From NCBI GenBank assembly GCA_947650365.1, contig CANTAL010000025.1, positions 1,178,001 to 1,242,000 on the forward strand: DNA of 64,000 nt. Reading direction: 5' to 3'. The position numbers and the translations under genes are program-made. The stretch's first letter is position 1. Each line of letters starts with the position of its first letter. The DNA is from Chamaelirium japonicum. Its lineage: Eukaryota > Streptophyta > Magnoliopsida > Liliales > Melanthiaceae. The notes under the pieces are model-generated. The model saw only the letters and a list, made by a program, of their open reading frames with translations. It was not told the origin of the DNA and ran no database searches. Positions 29,435-37,312 of this stretch are shown here, piece after piece.

Positions 29435-29689
29435 GGGGACGGGGGGCAATTTTTACTGCTGCGTGAAAACAGCTCTCCCTTCTCGCTTTGCTTCTAGCGC
29501 TTTCAGCTCGCTTTAGCCCTTCTGCTCTTATGGCTTCCGCTGCTGACGTTGCTGCTGCTGTTGCTGCCGCTGCTGCTGCCGCCCAGGCCGCTGAGCCCGC
29601 CACCGAAAGGGCGGTGGTCTGGCTGCAAAACCCCGTCGGGGTGCGCTTGGGCATTAAATGCGGATCGATTCACCTGTCTCTCGCTCTCC

Positions 29690-29697
29690 TTTAAATA
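29690..29697 (+). promoter_or_regulatory. TATA box of the antisense gene
   Basis: TTTAAATA lies 96 bp before the chosen ATG at 29793, leaving room for a transcription start near 29725 and a leader of roughly 60-70 nt. It is the box nearest the intact frame. Confidence 0.7.
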
Positions 29698-29792
29698 GGG
29701 GACGGGGGGCAATTTTTACTGCTGCGTGAAAACAGCTCTCCCTTCTCCCTTTGCTTCTAGCGCTTTCAGCTCGCTTTAGCCCTTCTGCTCTT

Positions 29793-32342
29793 ATGGCTTC
29801 CGCTGCTGACGTTGCTGCTGCTGTTGCTGCCGCTGCTGCTGCCGCCCAGGCCGCTGAGCCCGCCACCGAAAGGGCGGTGGTCTGGCTGCAAAACCCCGTC
29901 GGGGTGCCTGTCGGGGACAGTATCCGGGCGGCGATCGATCTCCCTCGGGAGATCCTCGTCACCGAGATGCCACTCTCGGGGAGGCCGCCCCAGGGCACAG
30001 TAGTTTCTGTCGGGCTGCTGTGGTCCGGGCTGCGGTTACCCCTGAGTCATCTCGCCGGGGAGCTCCTGGAGTTGACGGGGCTTTGCCCCGCCCAACTCTC
30101 AGGAAACTCCTGGGGGATACTCTACGGGCTGTCCCAGCTGGAGACCGCTCTGAAGGCGAGGATCCCACTGAGCTACTTGCTCAAAAAGTGGCTCCTCAAG
30201 CCCTCACCGGTCTTCAGCACCGCGGGCTGCGGCTACTTCTACCTCGCCGGGCGGCCTGGCGAGGTGCTCCCCTTCTCCACCATCGAGAGCAAGGACCGCC
30301 ACTGGAAGGACTATCCTTTCGTGGCGGTCGGCGACTGGCACGGGCGGCACAGCGGAGTCCCGGCTCACCCCGGGGTTCCCCCGACGGCGGTCTTCCGGGA
30401 GATCTCCTTCTACAAGGCGGGGAAGAAGAAGTGCATCGCTCCCGACCGGGAGCGATCTCTGGACGATGCGATCCTCCACTACCTCGGCGGGCGGACTCCG
30501 GAGAAGATCATCGCCCCCGACTTCGCCTTCCAGCTGAAGGACGGGAAGACCGGCGCTATTCTGCTGAAGCAGAAGACCGTCCGGAAGAAGAAAGAGGAGG
30601 AGGTCGGCGCTATTCCGCCGATGCAGAACGCCCCTCCCTCCAAAGGGGCCAGCAAGGGGGCCGGGAGCTTGGGAGGCAACCCCCGTAAGAAGACGGTCCG
30701 GAGGCGGGCCTCGCCCATCCGCCTCAACGACCCCGACACCCTAGAGATGCTCCGCCAGGGTGAAGCCTCCGCTCCCCCGCCACCTCTTCGCCCGGACGCC
30801 GGCCCAGGTCAGCCCACTGCCCCAACTCCCATAGTCCGCCGAAAGATCCAAATGGTCGAGCCCGACGACCCGAACATCGACCTCCCGCTAACCATGGCGG
30901 AAGTCGAATCCGGGATGGCTCAAATTTTAATGGGCTACTTTCCGGGCGATCTGACCGTGCCGCTTCGTGTAGCAGTGATGACGCCAGAGATGGAGGCCCG
31001 CGGGAAGAAGAAGGCCAAACGCGCGGGGCCCGCGCCTTCTGACGTCCAGGCGGAGCAACGGCGGAAAGCGCTGGAGGAGGCAGGCTTGGACTCGGAGCCC
31101 AGCTGGACGGACTCTGCGGAGGAGGCAACAGGCTCCGAGGAAGAAGAGCCCGCCCCTCAAGCTCCTCGGGCGGAGCCTGTTGCTCCCGCCCAAGGGATGA
31201 AGCCCGCGACTCCATCAGCTCCCGCACCAGGGCCGGGATCGAGCGGGCAGGAGCCTCCATCTCCCGCCGACGGGGCAGGGGTCCAACAGGGCGAGTCCGA
31301 CGCCGTCGCTGCGACCTCCTTGCCGGCCTCGGCTCCAACTCCCGCGGCCTCTACACCGGCGGCCGCTCCAGCTCCCGCCCCTCCGGCCTCGCCTCCTGCA
31401 GAAGGCCAGGAGGGGGCGGGCTCCCAGCAGGGCTTAGGGGACCTGGTCTACAGGTCCCCTAGCTTTGTTGACATTGGCTCCGACTCCGAGTCCTCCAGCT
31501 CGGAGCCAGAGGCCAAGGGGGCCACCGCGGACCCTCCGAGCCAGCCAGGAGCCAGAGCTCGCCCGGGGGAGGTGATAGCCCCCACTCCTCCTGGCGTGCC
31601 CCCTCCTTCCGGAGCTCCCGGGGGTCCCAGCGCGGGCTCCTCGGCGGAGGAGGGGAGGGCGCCCCACTACGTGCGGCAGCTGCTGGGCCGCAACGTTTTC
31701 GCGCGGGCTCCCTTCGCTTTCATAAGCGAACGCCTTGCCGAGGTACTCACCGCACCTGCCTCCTTATAAATCTTAGTCTCAATTTTTGCTGACTCTTTCA
31801 CCTTCCTTATGCAGGCAGAGAAGCAGGGCCAGGCGCTGGCCGCGGAGGTCGCTGGGGCCGGGAAGGCACTGGCCGCCTTGTTCGATGATTCCCTTCGGGG
31901 GTCCGAGCGCAAGGTAGACGAGCACATCCACGAGCTTCAGCGAGCCAAGGGCTCCGAGGAGCTGAGGGTGGAGTCAGAGGCACTGCACCGCGGGGTCAAA
32001 ACCCTGGCGTCAGGCCTCGCCATGGCCGAGGTAGCCAAAGGCCTGTCCGCTACTGCCCTTCTCAAGGCCAAGGCGGAGCGAGACGAAGCTGTGTCCGCCC
32101 GGGAGGTCGCACAGCGGGAGGCGGCTCAACTTCAAGGCGAGGTCGCTGCTCTGAAGACGGAGATTGCGGCCTTGAAGGAGACACACGCCAACGGCCTTCG
32201 GGCTCAGCAAGGCCGCCTCCAAGCCCAACTGGACGATCTCCTCAAGAAAGGCGCCCTGGCCGCTGTGGAGAAATACAAGACCGAAAGGTCGAAGAAGCGG
32301 CACCGAGGGGACGACAGTGGGGCGGAGACAAGCAAGCCTTGA
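29793..32342 (+). CDS. Antisense retrotransposon gene, gypsy-type transposon-domain protein
   Basis: Two-exon gene opposite to gag-pol: exon 1 29793-31742 (650 codons), exon 2 31815-32342 (175 codons plus stop), about 825 residues. The ATG at 29793 is chosen because it follows the TATA and leader and has a good plant context (ATGGC); the frame opens 14 codons earlier without an ATG. Residues 1-25 are Ala-rich. Residues about 75-185 resemble the plant 'putative gypsy type transposon' (Transposase_28) domain, with LCPAQLSGNSW, AGCGYFYLAGRPGE and HWKDYPFVAVGDW as landmarks. Residues about 260-620 are Pro/Ala/Glu-rich and probably disordered, with an SDSESSSSEPE patch. Exon 2 is a charged coiled coil rich in Ala, Glu and Lys, ending in a basic KKRHRG motif that could be a nuclear signal. 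Function is unknown; comparable antisense frames occur in Tat elements such as Grande. No transposase catalytic motif was recognised. Confidence 0.85.
31743..31814 (+). other. 72-nt spliceosomal intron in the antisense gene
   Basis: Exon 1 ends GAG before GTACTCACC, and exon 2 starts after CCTTATGCAG. The intron is 72 nt, phase 0, and contains an in-frame TAA at 31767-31769, so the unspliced frame ends there. The 3' half is T-rich, with CTGAC as a plausible branch site. The next AG, 4 nt later, would shift the frame. Splicing joins two long open frames exactly. It is inferred from sequence alone. Confidence 0.85.
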
Positions 32343-32382
32343 GCTTGCTGCCTTGCAACTACTTTTGTAATTTTTGCCAATC

Positions 32383-32388
32383 AATGAA
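32383..32388 (+). terminator. Likely poly(A) signal of the antisense gene
   Basis: AATGAA, an AATAAA-like hexamer, lies about 40 nt after the stop codon, preceded by TTGTAATTTTTG, a T-rich and TTTGTA-like upstream element usual for plant 3' ends. Confidence 0.5.
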
Positions 32389-32820
32389 ATTTATCTTTCT
32401 GGGCCCGCATATGCGTTTCTTTCTTTCTATGTGCCTTTTATGAGTCCGCTTTGGGAGTTCGCAGCGACCTCGAGAGCGATACCCCGGGCGAGGCAGCTAA
32501 TTCGATTCAACCCTTTTATTTTTAAGTATATGCAAACGAAAAACTCGGCATGCTCGTAAAAACTCGATAGTCTCTGAGCCCGGAAAACGTTAAAACGAAC
32601 CAAAAGACTTCAAAAACTTCCCTACACTCAGAGACTTAAACGATTTTTATTTTTAAAAGAAACTAATAAGTGCTAGCTGCCCCCTGCCCGGTTAATTTCT
32701 CTCGATGATCCTGTTTGGCGGGCTCGCCCTTTGAGGGGTTTGCCAACGCCAGGATGCTTCCGTTCATGGCAGGTGAACGCAAAGGATCCTGGTTAGGTTT
32801 AGAGTCCACTAGGCAGCGGA
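32389..32820. other. Spacer between convergent genes
   Basis: This stretch separates the end of the antisense gene from the 78-bp repeats. It is more AT-rich (TTTTTATTTTTAAAAG and similar). I see no gene, repeat or motif worth calling. A minus-strand open frame (32663-33127) begins in it but is mostly translated minisatellite. Confidence 0.6.
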
Positions 32821-33054
32821 CTTCCCCGGGAAGCTCAAGGTCGCCCACCGGCTGCCTCTGAGGATCCTGGTCTTGCTTTAAGTCCGCACAACGGCGGACT
32901 GCCCCGGGAAGCTCAAGGTCGCCCACTGGCTGCCTCTGAGGATCCCGGTCCTGCTTTAAGTCCGCACAACGGCGGACTGCCCCGGGAAGCTCAAGGTCGC
33001 CCACTGGCTGCCTCTGAGGATTCCGGTCTTGCTTTAAGTCCGCACAACGGCGGA
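32821..33054. repeat. 78-bp minisatellite, three copies
   Basis: Units start at 32821, 32899 and 32977, each exactly 78 bp and nearly identical, beginning near CCCCGGGAAGCTCAAGG. Because 78 is divisible by three, the minus strand keeps a 154-codon open frame (32663-33127) with a repeated VRRCADLKQD-type peptide. There is no known domain in that frame, and it lies after the integrase stop, so I treat it as a 3' untranslated tandem repeat. Confidence 0.92.
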
Positions 33055-33170
33055 CTGTTTTGTAGATTAAGCGAGCTCTTGGTGCGGCGAGCTTCCGGGT
33101 GGAATTCTTTGTGGAAAATCCCGTCATTCATTCATAACCTCTTCAAAAAGAAAATTTTACAAAAATTTCC

Positions 33171-33395
33171 TTAGGCATAGAACTTGCGAAGGTGTAAAGC
33201 ATTCCAAGGCCGCTCTAACAGGTCGCCTTCAGCGGTCATCAACTGGTAAGCCCCCTGGCCTCGCGCTTCGCGTATTATGTAAGGGCCTTCCCAGTTCGCC
33301 GCGAGCTTTCCTGCATTAGGCTCTTGAGTGTTTGCGAACACCTTCCTCATCACCATGTCCCCGGCTTTGAATGCCCGATGGCGGACTCTATGTGC
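33171..33395 (-). pseudogene. Integrase C-terminal remnant of pol
   Basis: About 74 codons in a different frame from the upstream pol fragment. It reads FKAGDMVMRKVF, then GKLAANWEGPYIIREA, and ends RPWNALHLRKFYA and a stop. This is the conserved GPY/F-type C-terminal module of plant gypsy integrases, including the usual last residues. The integrase zinc-binding and D,D-35-E catalytic parts are missing. It follows directly on the reverse transcriptase N-terminal fragment, so it is the far side of an internal deletion. Confidence 0.9.
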
Positions 33396-33775
33396 CGAGC
33401 TTTCTGCTTGACCGGCGGGAACTCCTTCATGGTGTGCAGACGATGACAGGCGACCTCCGGGTCAATCCCTGGCATGTCCGCGAAGCTCCAGGCGAATACG
33501 TCACGGTATTCCCTGAGCAAGTTGGTTATGGCCAGGACCTCGCCCTTGGCTAGCGAGGTCCCGAGGCTAACAACTCCTGGCCCTTCCTTGCCGCCAATGT
33601 CGACCTCTTGAAGTGGTTCGGCAATTGGAAAACTTCCTCTCTTGGGGGTTGTCGGGCGACCTCCCTCCTCCAACTTAAGGTCCACACCGCTCCCACCCGG
33701 GGGTGGAGTAGGGGACTTAAGCGAGGAGGCCTCCAACGGGCTCCCCAATGGCTCGCTCGTAGCGGGCGGTAATTG
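33396..33775 (-). pseudogene. pol remnant: linker and extreme N-terminus of reverse transcriptase
   Basis: This continues in the same frame as gag-protease, directly after the UAG codon at 33776-33778. About 125 codons of pol remain. They contain YRDVFAWSFADMPGID and the segment ending PPVKQKAR, which in Tat-type elements lies just before the reverse transcriptase palm domain. Near 33390-33400 the sequence passes into the integrase C-terminus in another frame. The original frame reads on to a stop at 33350-33352. No reverse transcriptase active site (YxDD) or RNase H remains. Confidence 0.9.
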
Positions 33776-33778
33776 CTA
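33770..33778 (-). promoter_or_regulatory. Leaky stop context UAG-CAA-UUA between protease and pol
   Basis: The gag-protease frame ends in UAG followed at once by CAAUUA, which fits the CARYYA rule and equals the tobacco mosaic virus readthrough hexamer. The frame stays open after the stop and encodes conserved pol sequence in frame 0. The layout is what translational readthrough needs to make Gag-Pol at low yield. The motif is seen; its activity is inference. Confidence 0.75.
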
Positions 33779-36280
33779 GGAGGGTGCGGGCCTCTTGGCC
33801 TCGGCGACCTCCATGTCCCTGAGGTGAAGGACATCCTGCTCGCATCGGGTAGCGGCTACCTGATCACCCCGAATTACTACGACCCCGCCCGCGGTCGGGA
33901 ATTTGAGGGCCTGATGGTTGGGTGAAGCTACCGCATTCATTTGCCTTAGCCAAGGCCGCCCAAGGATGGCGTTAAATGCGGAACTTCCATCCACTACCGC
34001 GAAGCGGACTTGGCGAGCCTCTGGGCCAGCGGTCACCGTAAGGGTTATCTCCCCTGCCACTCTGGCGACCTCTCCGGTGAACCCACTGAGGGAGCTCGTC
34101 GAGGGAGACAGGTCGGCGAGTCTCAACCCCATTCGCAGGTAGGCCGACAGAAAAAGGATGTCCACGGCGCTCCCCGGATCAACCAGAGCTCGCCTCACCT
34201 CGATGTTAGCCATCATCAGGCGTATGACGAGGGGGTCATTGTGGGGCGTAACGACCCCAGTCATGTCATCTTCCGAAAACCAGAGAAAATCGCGGGCTTC
34301 CACCCTTGGTGCTTGAAGTAAAGTAGGAGTTAGCGAGACGGAAAATACCTTTTGTGCCCGCTCCATCTCCCTGACTCGTCGGCGGGCTTCATTACTGGAT
34401 CTCGGCCCGCACAGCCGCCCGCTAATGGTATGGCAGATCGCCGGTCCTTCCGCGGGAGGCGGAGGCAGGGCGGGCTCAGCGGGCCCCGGGCGATCTCCCT
34501 CCCGAGGGGCCCGTGTCGGTACTACCTCGAACCTCCTTGGAGGCGAAATAAACTGATTCAAGTGGCCCTGGGTGACCAAGTCCTCGAGGTGGTTCTTGAG
34601 AGCCCGGCATCTGTTAGTGTGATGCCCAGGGCTTCGATGAAAGGCGCACCGCCGCGAGTTGTCGGTAGAGCCAGGCTCTCCGACCTGTAGGGGTGGCGGG
34701 TACTGGAAGAAAGGTTCATTCCGAATCTGATGGAAGATTTGTCCTGGCGAGTGGGTCAGCACGGTAAAATCCCGCTCCCCGGGTCCTGGAGGCAGGCGCC
34801 AGTTCGCCGGCCTTCCAGCGACAGCCGTGGGGGCTTCAGCGGGCTGTTCAGCAGGAACAGCGGTCGGTCCAGGCAAAGCCACCGCCAGGGGCACCTCCCT
34901 TCTCTCCACGACCTTGACGACGAGCGGTCGCGGGGCCGGAGGAGGTCGCTGCTCGACTGCCTTTCCCTTTCGGTCTAGCACAGCGTCTTCGAGCTTGATG
35001 TGTTGCTGGACCAGGGCAAATAGTTCGACCATCGTGCGAGGGTCCTTGATCACTAGAGCGTCATGAAGCTTGCAACCCTCGGGGAGGGCGCTTCTGAAAG
35101 CGCTCACCACGGTACGATCTTGGCCCGTCGCGTCTTCCAGAGCGAGGTAGGCGCTCCGGAATCGCATTGCGAAGCACCGGAGCGTCTCGCGAGCTCCCAT
35201 GGTTAAAGTAAACAGAGACTCGATTCTCTTCGGGGGCTGCCTATTGCAGCGATACTGCTCCAGGAATAGCCTAGAGAGAGTTGGAAAGTCGGGGATCGTG
35301 CCGGGCGGCAACTTGTGGAACCAGTTCAATGCCGAGCCGGTCAAACTGCTCGGGAATGCTCGGCACAAGACGTGGTCTTGGTCCCGGAAAAACAGAAGCT
35401 TTCTGTAAGCCAAGAGATGGTCAACGGGATCCTGCGACCCGTCGAACAATACAAACTTCGGGGGGGTCCAGTGGTGCGGAAAACCCCCTTGGTGGACCTC
35501 GCTGGTGAAAGGCGAGCTACCTCCGTGGGCGGCAAGGTCTTCAAGTAAATCTACTGTCGCACTAGGTCGCCGCCAGCGCCCGGGGAGAACTCCCAGAGGC
35601 GGCTGCGCAGGTCCTAGGCGGTCTCGTACGCTCCCTTGTGGCGAGGTCGGCCCCACCCCGCGGCGACCCTCGGGGGCAACCGCTCGGCGGGCTCCTTGCT
35701 GTCCACCCACGGATTCCTTCGGCGCGTCAGTTGGTCTGTGGGAGGCCGTTGCCTCTCGAGCTCCTGAAGATATTTCCACCGCGGGCTCTTTCCCTCGTCG
35801 CCGATGGCGTGGGTCGCGATCCCGCTCTAGAGATCTTGCCTCCGACCCCTCAGAATCGGCGCTCCGGCTACGGCGGCAGGGAATGGTCGCGCGCGAGGTC
35901 GCCTGGTTGCTAGATCGCTGGGTGACTAGCTTCTGCAACCTTGTGAGCGGGGTTTCCGGCACCCCGCGTACAGCCGCTCTTCCGACTGGGGGTTCCGGTT
36001 GGGAAACCTGCCGCACCGGAGCGACCGTGGGCGGTCGCGATGTTGACGCCGGTGGTCGCACCGGAGACACCGTCTTCGTCGGCCCAGATCGTCGGCTGGC
36101 CGCCGGAGCCTGACGCAATCGTGTCAGCTCCTCTATCATCGCCCGCTGGGTGGCCAACATCTCCAACAAGAGTTGGTCGCTGAGCGGGACCTGGGGCTGA
36201 GGGGTCTCGACCGGAGGCTCGCTGCGCGCAGATCTGGCACGAGTCCTCGGTCGCCTGCGTCCCCTTGTCGCCGGAGCCAT
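33776..36280 (-). CDS. gag: Gag-protease polyprotein of Ty3/gypsy retrotransposon
   Basis: An intact 834-codon frame. Residues 1-20 are basic (RGRRRPRTRARSAR). Residues about 20-250 are Pro/Arg/Ser-rich and probably disordered. Residues about 255-440 are the retrotransposon gag capsid-like domain (FVLFDGSQDPVDHLLAY, ALNWFHKLPPGTIPDF, RLFLEQYRCNRQP). Around residue 545 is a single CX2HX4HX4C zinc knuckle (CAFHRSPGHHTNRC) for RNA binding. Residues about 690-800 are an aspartic protease: active-site DPGSAVDILF at 701 and the later ILGRPWL near 772. Gag should form the cytoplasmic particle and the protease should mature it. The ATG at 36280 lies about 70 nt after the primer-binding site. The frame ends in UAG with the readthrough context described separately. 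It looks translatable. Confidence 0.93.
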   Translation of the reverse strand: MAPATRGRRRPRTRARSARSEPPVETPQPQVPLSDQLLLEMLATQRAMIEELTRLRQAPAASRRSGPTKTVSPVRPPASTSRPPTVAPVRQVSQPEPPVGRAAVRGVPETPLTRLQKLVTQRSSNQATSRATIPCRRSRSADSEGSEARSLERDRDPRHRRRGKEPAVEISSGAREATASHRPTDAPKESVGGQQGARRAVAPEGRRGVGPTSPQGSVRDRLGPAQPPLGVLPGRWRRPSATVDLLEDLAAHGGSSPFTSEVHQGGFPHHWTPPKFVLFDGSQDPVDHLLAYRKLLFFRDQDHVLCRAFPSSLTGSALNWFHKLPPGTIPDFPTLSRLFLEQYRCNRQPPKRIESLFTLTMGARETLRCFAMRFRSAYLALEDATGQDRTVVSAFRSALPEGCKLHDALVIKDPRTMVELFALVQQHIKLEDAVLDRKGKAVEQRPPPAPRPLVVKVVERREVPLAVALPGPTAVPAEQPAEAPTAVAGRPANWRLPPGPGERDFTVLTHSPGQIFHQIRNEPFFQYPPPLQVGEPGSTDNSRRCAFHRSPGHHTNRCRALKNHLEDLVTQGHLNQFISPPRRFEVVPTRAPREGDRPGPAEPALPPPPAEGPAICHTISGRLCGPRSSNEARRRVREMERAQKVFSVSLTPTLLQAPRVEARDFLWFSEDDMTGVVTPHNDPLVIRLMMANIEVRRALVDPGSAVDILFLSAYLRMGLRLADLSPSTSSLSGFTGEVARVAGEITLTVTAGPEARQVRFAVVDGSSAFNAILGRPWLRQMNAVASPNHQALKFPTAGGVVVIRGDQVAATRCEQDVLHLRDMEVAEAKRPAPS

Positions 36281-36350
36281 CCTTGAGGTTACGAGAGCGA
36301 ACTGCGCTCAACCGCGCGGTCGTGGGCGTTCTCGCAGGAACCAGTCGAAG

Positions 36351-36368
36351 ATCCCACAGACGGCGCCA
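36351..36368 (-). other. Primer-binding site
   Basis: Two bases after the 5' LTR, the minus strand reads TGGCGCCGTCTGTGGGAT. The first nine bases are complementary to the 3' end of plant tRNA-Asp (ACGGCGCCA); the rest does not match that tRNA, so another tRNA with the same end may be the true primer. Position and TGG start are diagnostic for minus-strand priming. Confidence 0.85.
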
Positions 36369-36566
36369 AATGTTCGGGGGATTTTTCGCTGGTCCGTGCG
36401 GGCTGCCTGCAAGACAAAGAAAAGAGAACGTGAGAACGGCTGGCTCCCTCCGGAGCGCAGACCCTCCGACGCTCAAGTCAGTCACAGTGGCACAACGGCG
36501 AGCTGTAATGGACCAAAGAGGAAGGAAAAGGGATTTCGAACCTGTACTATGGAGCCTGGGGGTGAG

Positions 36567-36606
36567 CATTTATAGCAATCGGCGGCCTACCGTGGCCCGA
36601 CACGTG
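36567..36606 (-). promoter_or_regulatory. LTR core promoter: TATA box and G-box
   Basis: On the minus strand TATAAATG lies at 36574-36567, and a perfect palindromic G-box CACGTG lies at 36601-36606, just upstream. Transcription should start about 30 nt further left, near 36535-36540. The same pair is in the 3' LTR at 27021-27028 and 27055-27060. Called from motifs and position. Confidence 0.72.
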
Positions 36607-36989
36607 GAGATTCTTCCGGCGCCTTCTAGACCCCCCACGTTCTGGCTCGCGTGGGTCTGACAGTCCTTGGTACTCGCGCCCTGTCATTCTGTCGTCAGGC
36701 CTGCCAGGCGGTTTGAGTGGGGGAGGGAATCTTTCTTGTCGTGGCCAGGTGGCCATTCTGGAATGTTCAAGTCTGGGAGGTCTCGAACTGATTCGAGCGA
36801 GCTTCCGTGGACCACGTTTGTCCACGTAGCTTCCGTGGGGTTTTGCCACCTGGCATCTCCTCATACATTGTGGGCGACCTCCGACGGGGAGCTAAGGTGA
36901 GCTCGCCCTCTATTGCTCCGCCTTCTCTTCCACATCTATCAAGAGTCGGACCTCGCGGGAGCAACCTCCTCGATAAACTGGGGAGTTCT

Positions 36990-37312
36990 GGCGAGCTTGG
37001 GCGAGCTCCTGAGCGAGCTAGGGGCGAGCTCCTGCGCGAGCTAGGGGCGTTCGCGATGCCGGTGTCTTCGTTATGCATGACGGTCTAACTCCCGCTATCA
37101 CTGCCAGCGAGTTCTCGCGTGGGCTTGGCGAACTCCGGGGCGAGCTCCTGAGCGAGCTTAGGCGAGCTCCTGGGTGAGCTTGGCGAGCTACGGGGCGAGC
37201 TCCTGAGCGAGCTTCTGGGCGATCTCGGGTGAGCTCCGTCAAGCTCAGGCGAGCTCCTGAGCGAGCTTCTGGGCGATCTCAGGCGAGCTCCATCGAGCTC
37301 AGGCGAGCTCTT
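36990..37312. repeat. GAGCTC-rich repeats in 5' LTR (U3)
   Basis: Counterpart of the array at 27444-27766, conserved without length change, so the repeats predate this insertion. Confidence 0.85.

Larger units (their letters stand above)
29380..29905 (+). repeat. 263-bp tandem duplication of promoter and N-terminus
   Basis: Positions 29380-29642 and 29643-29905 are direct copies with one mismatch seen (29485 G versus 29748 C). Each carries a TATA box, leader, ATG and the first 38 or so codons of the antisense gene. The first copy is cut short: its frame from ATG 29530 runs into the second leader and stops at 29694 after 54 codons. The second copy continues into the full gene. The near identity points to a very recent duplication. 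Confidence 0.95.

Noticed and set aside
30020..30688. A 222-codon plus-strand frame overlapping exon 1
   Set aside because: It is an Arg-rich shadow of the real frame, which carries the recognisable domain.
32663..33127. A 154-codon minus-strand frame after the integrase end
   Set aside because: Most of it is the 78-bp minisatellite, whose length is a multiple of three; it has no recognisable domain.
35505..36113. A 202-codon plus-strand frame opposite gag
   Set aside because: It is the complement of the Pro/Arg-rich gag N-terminus and shows no domain.
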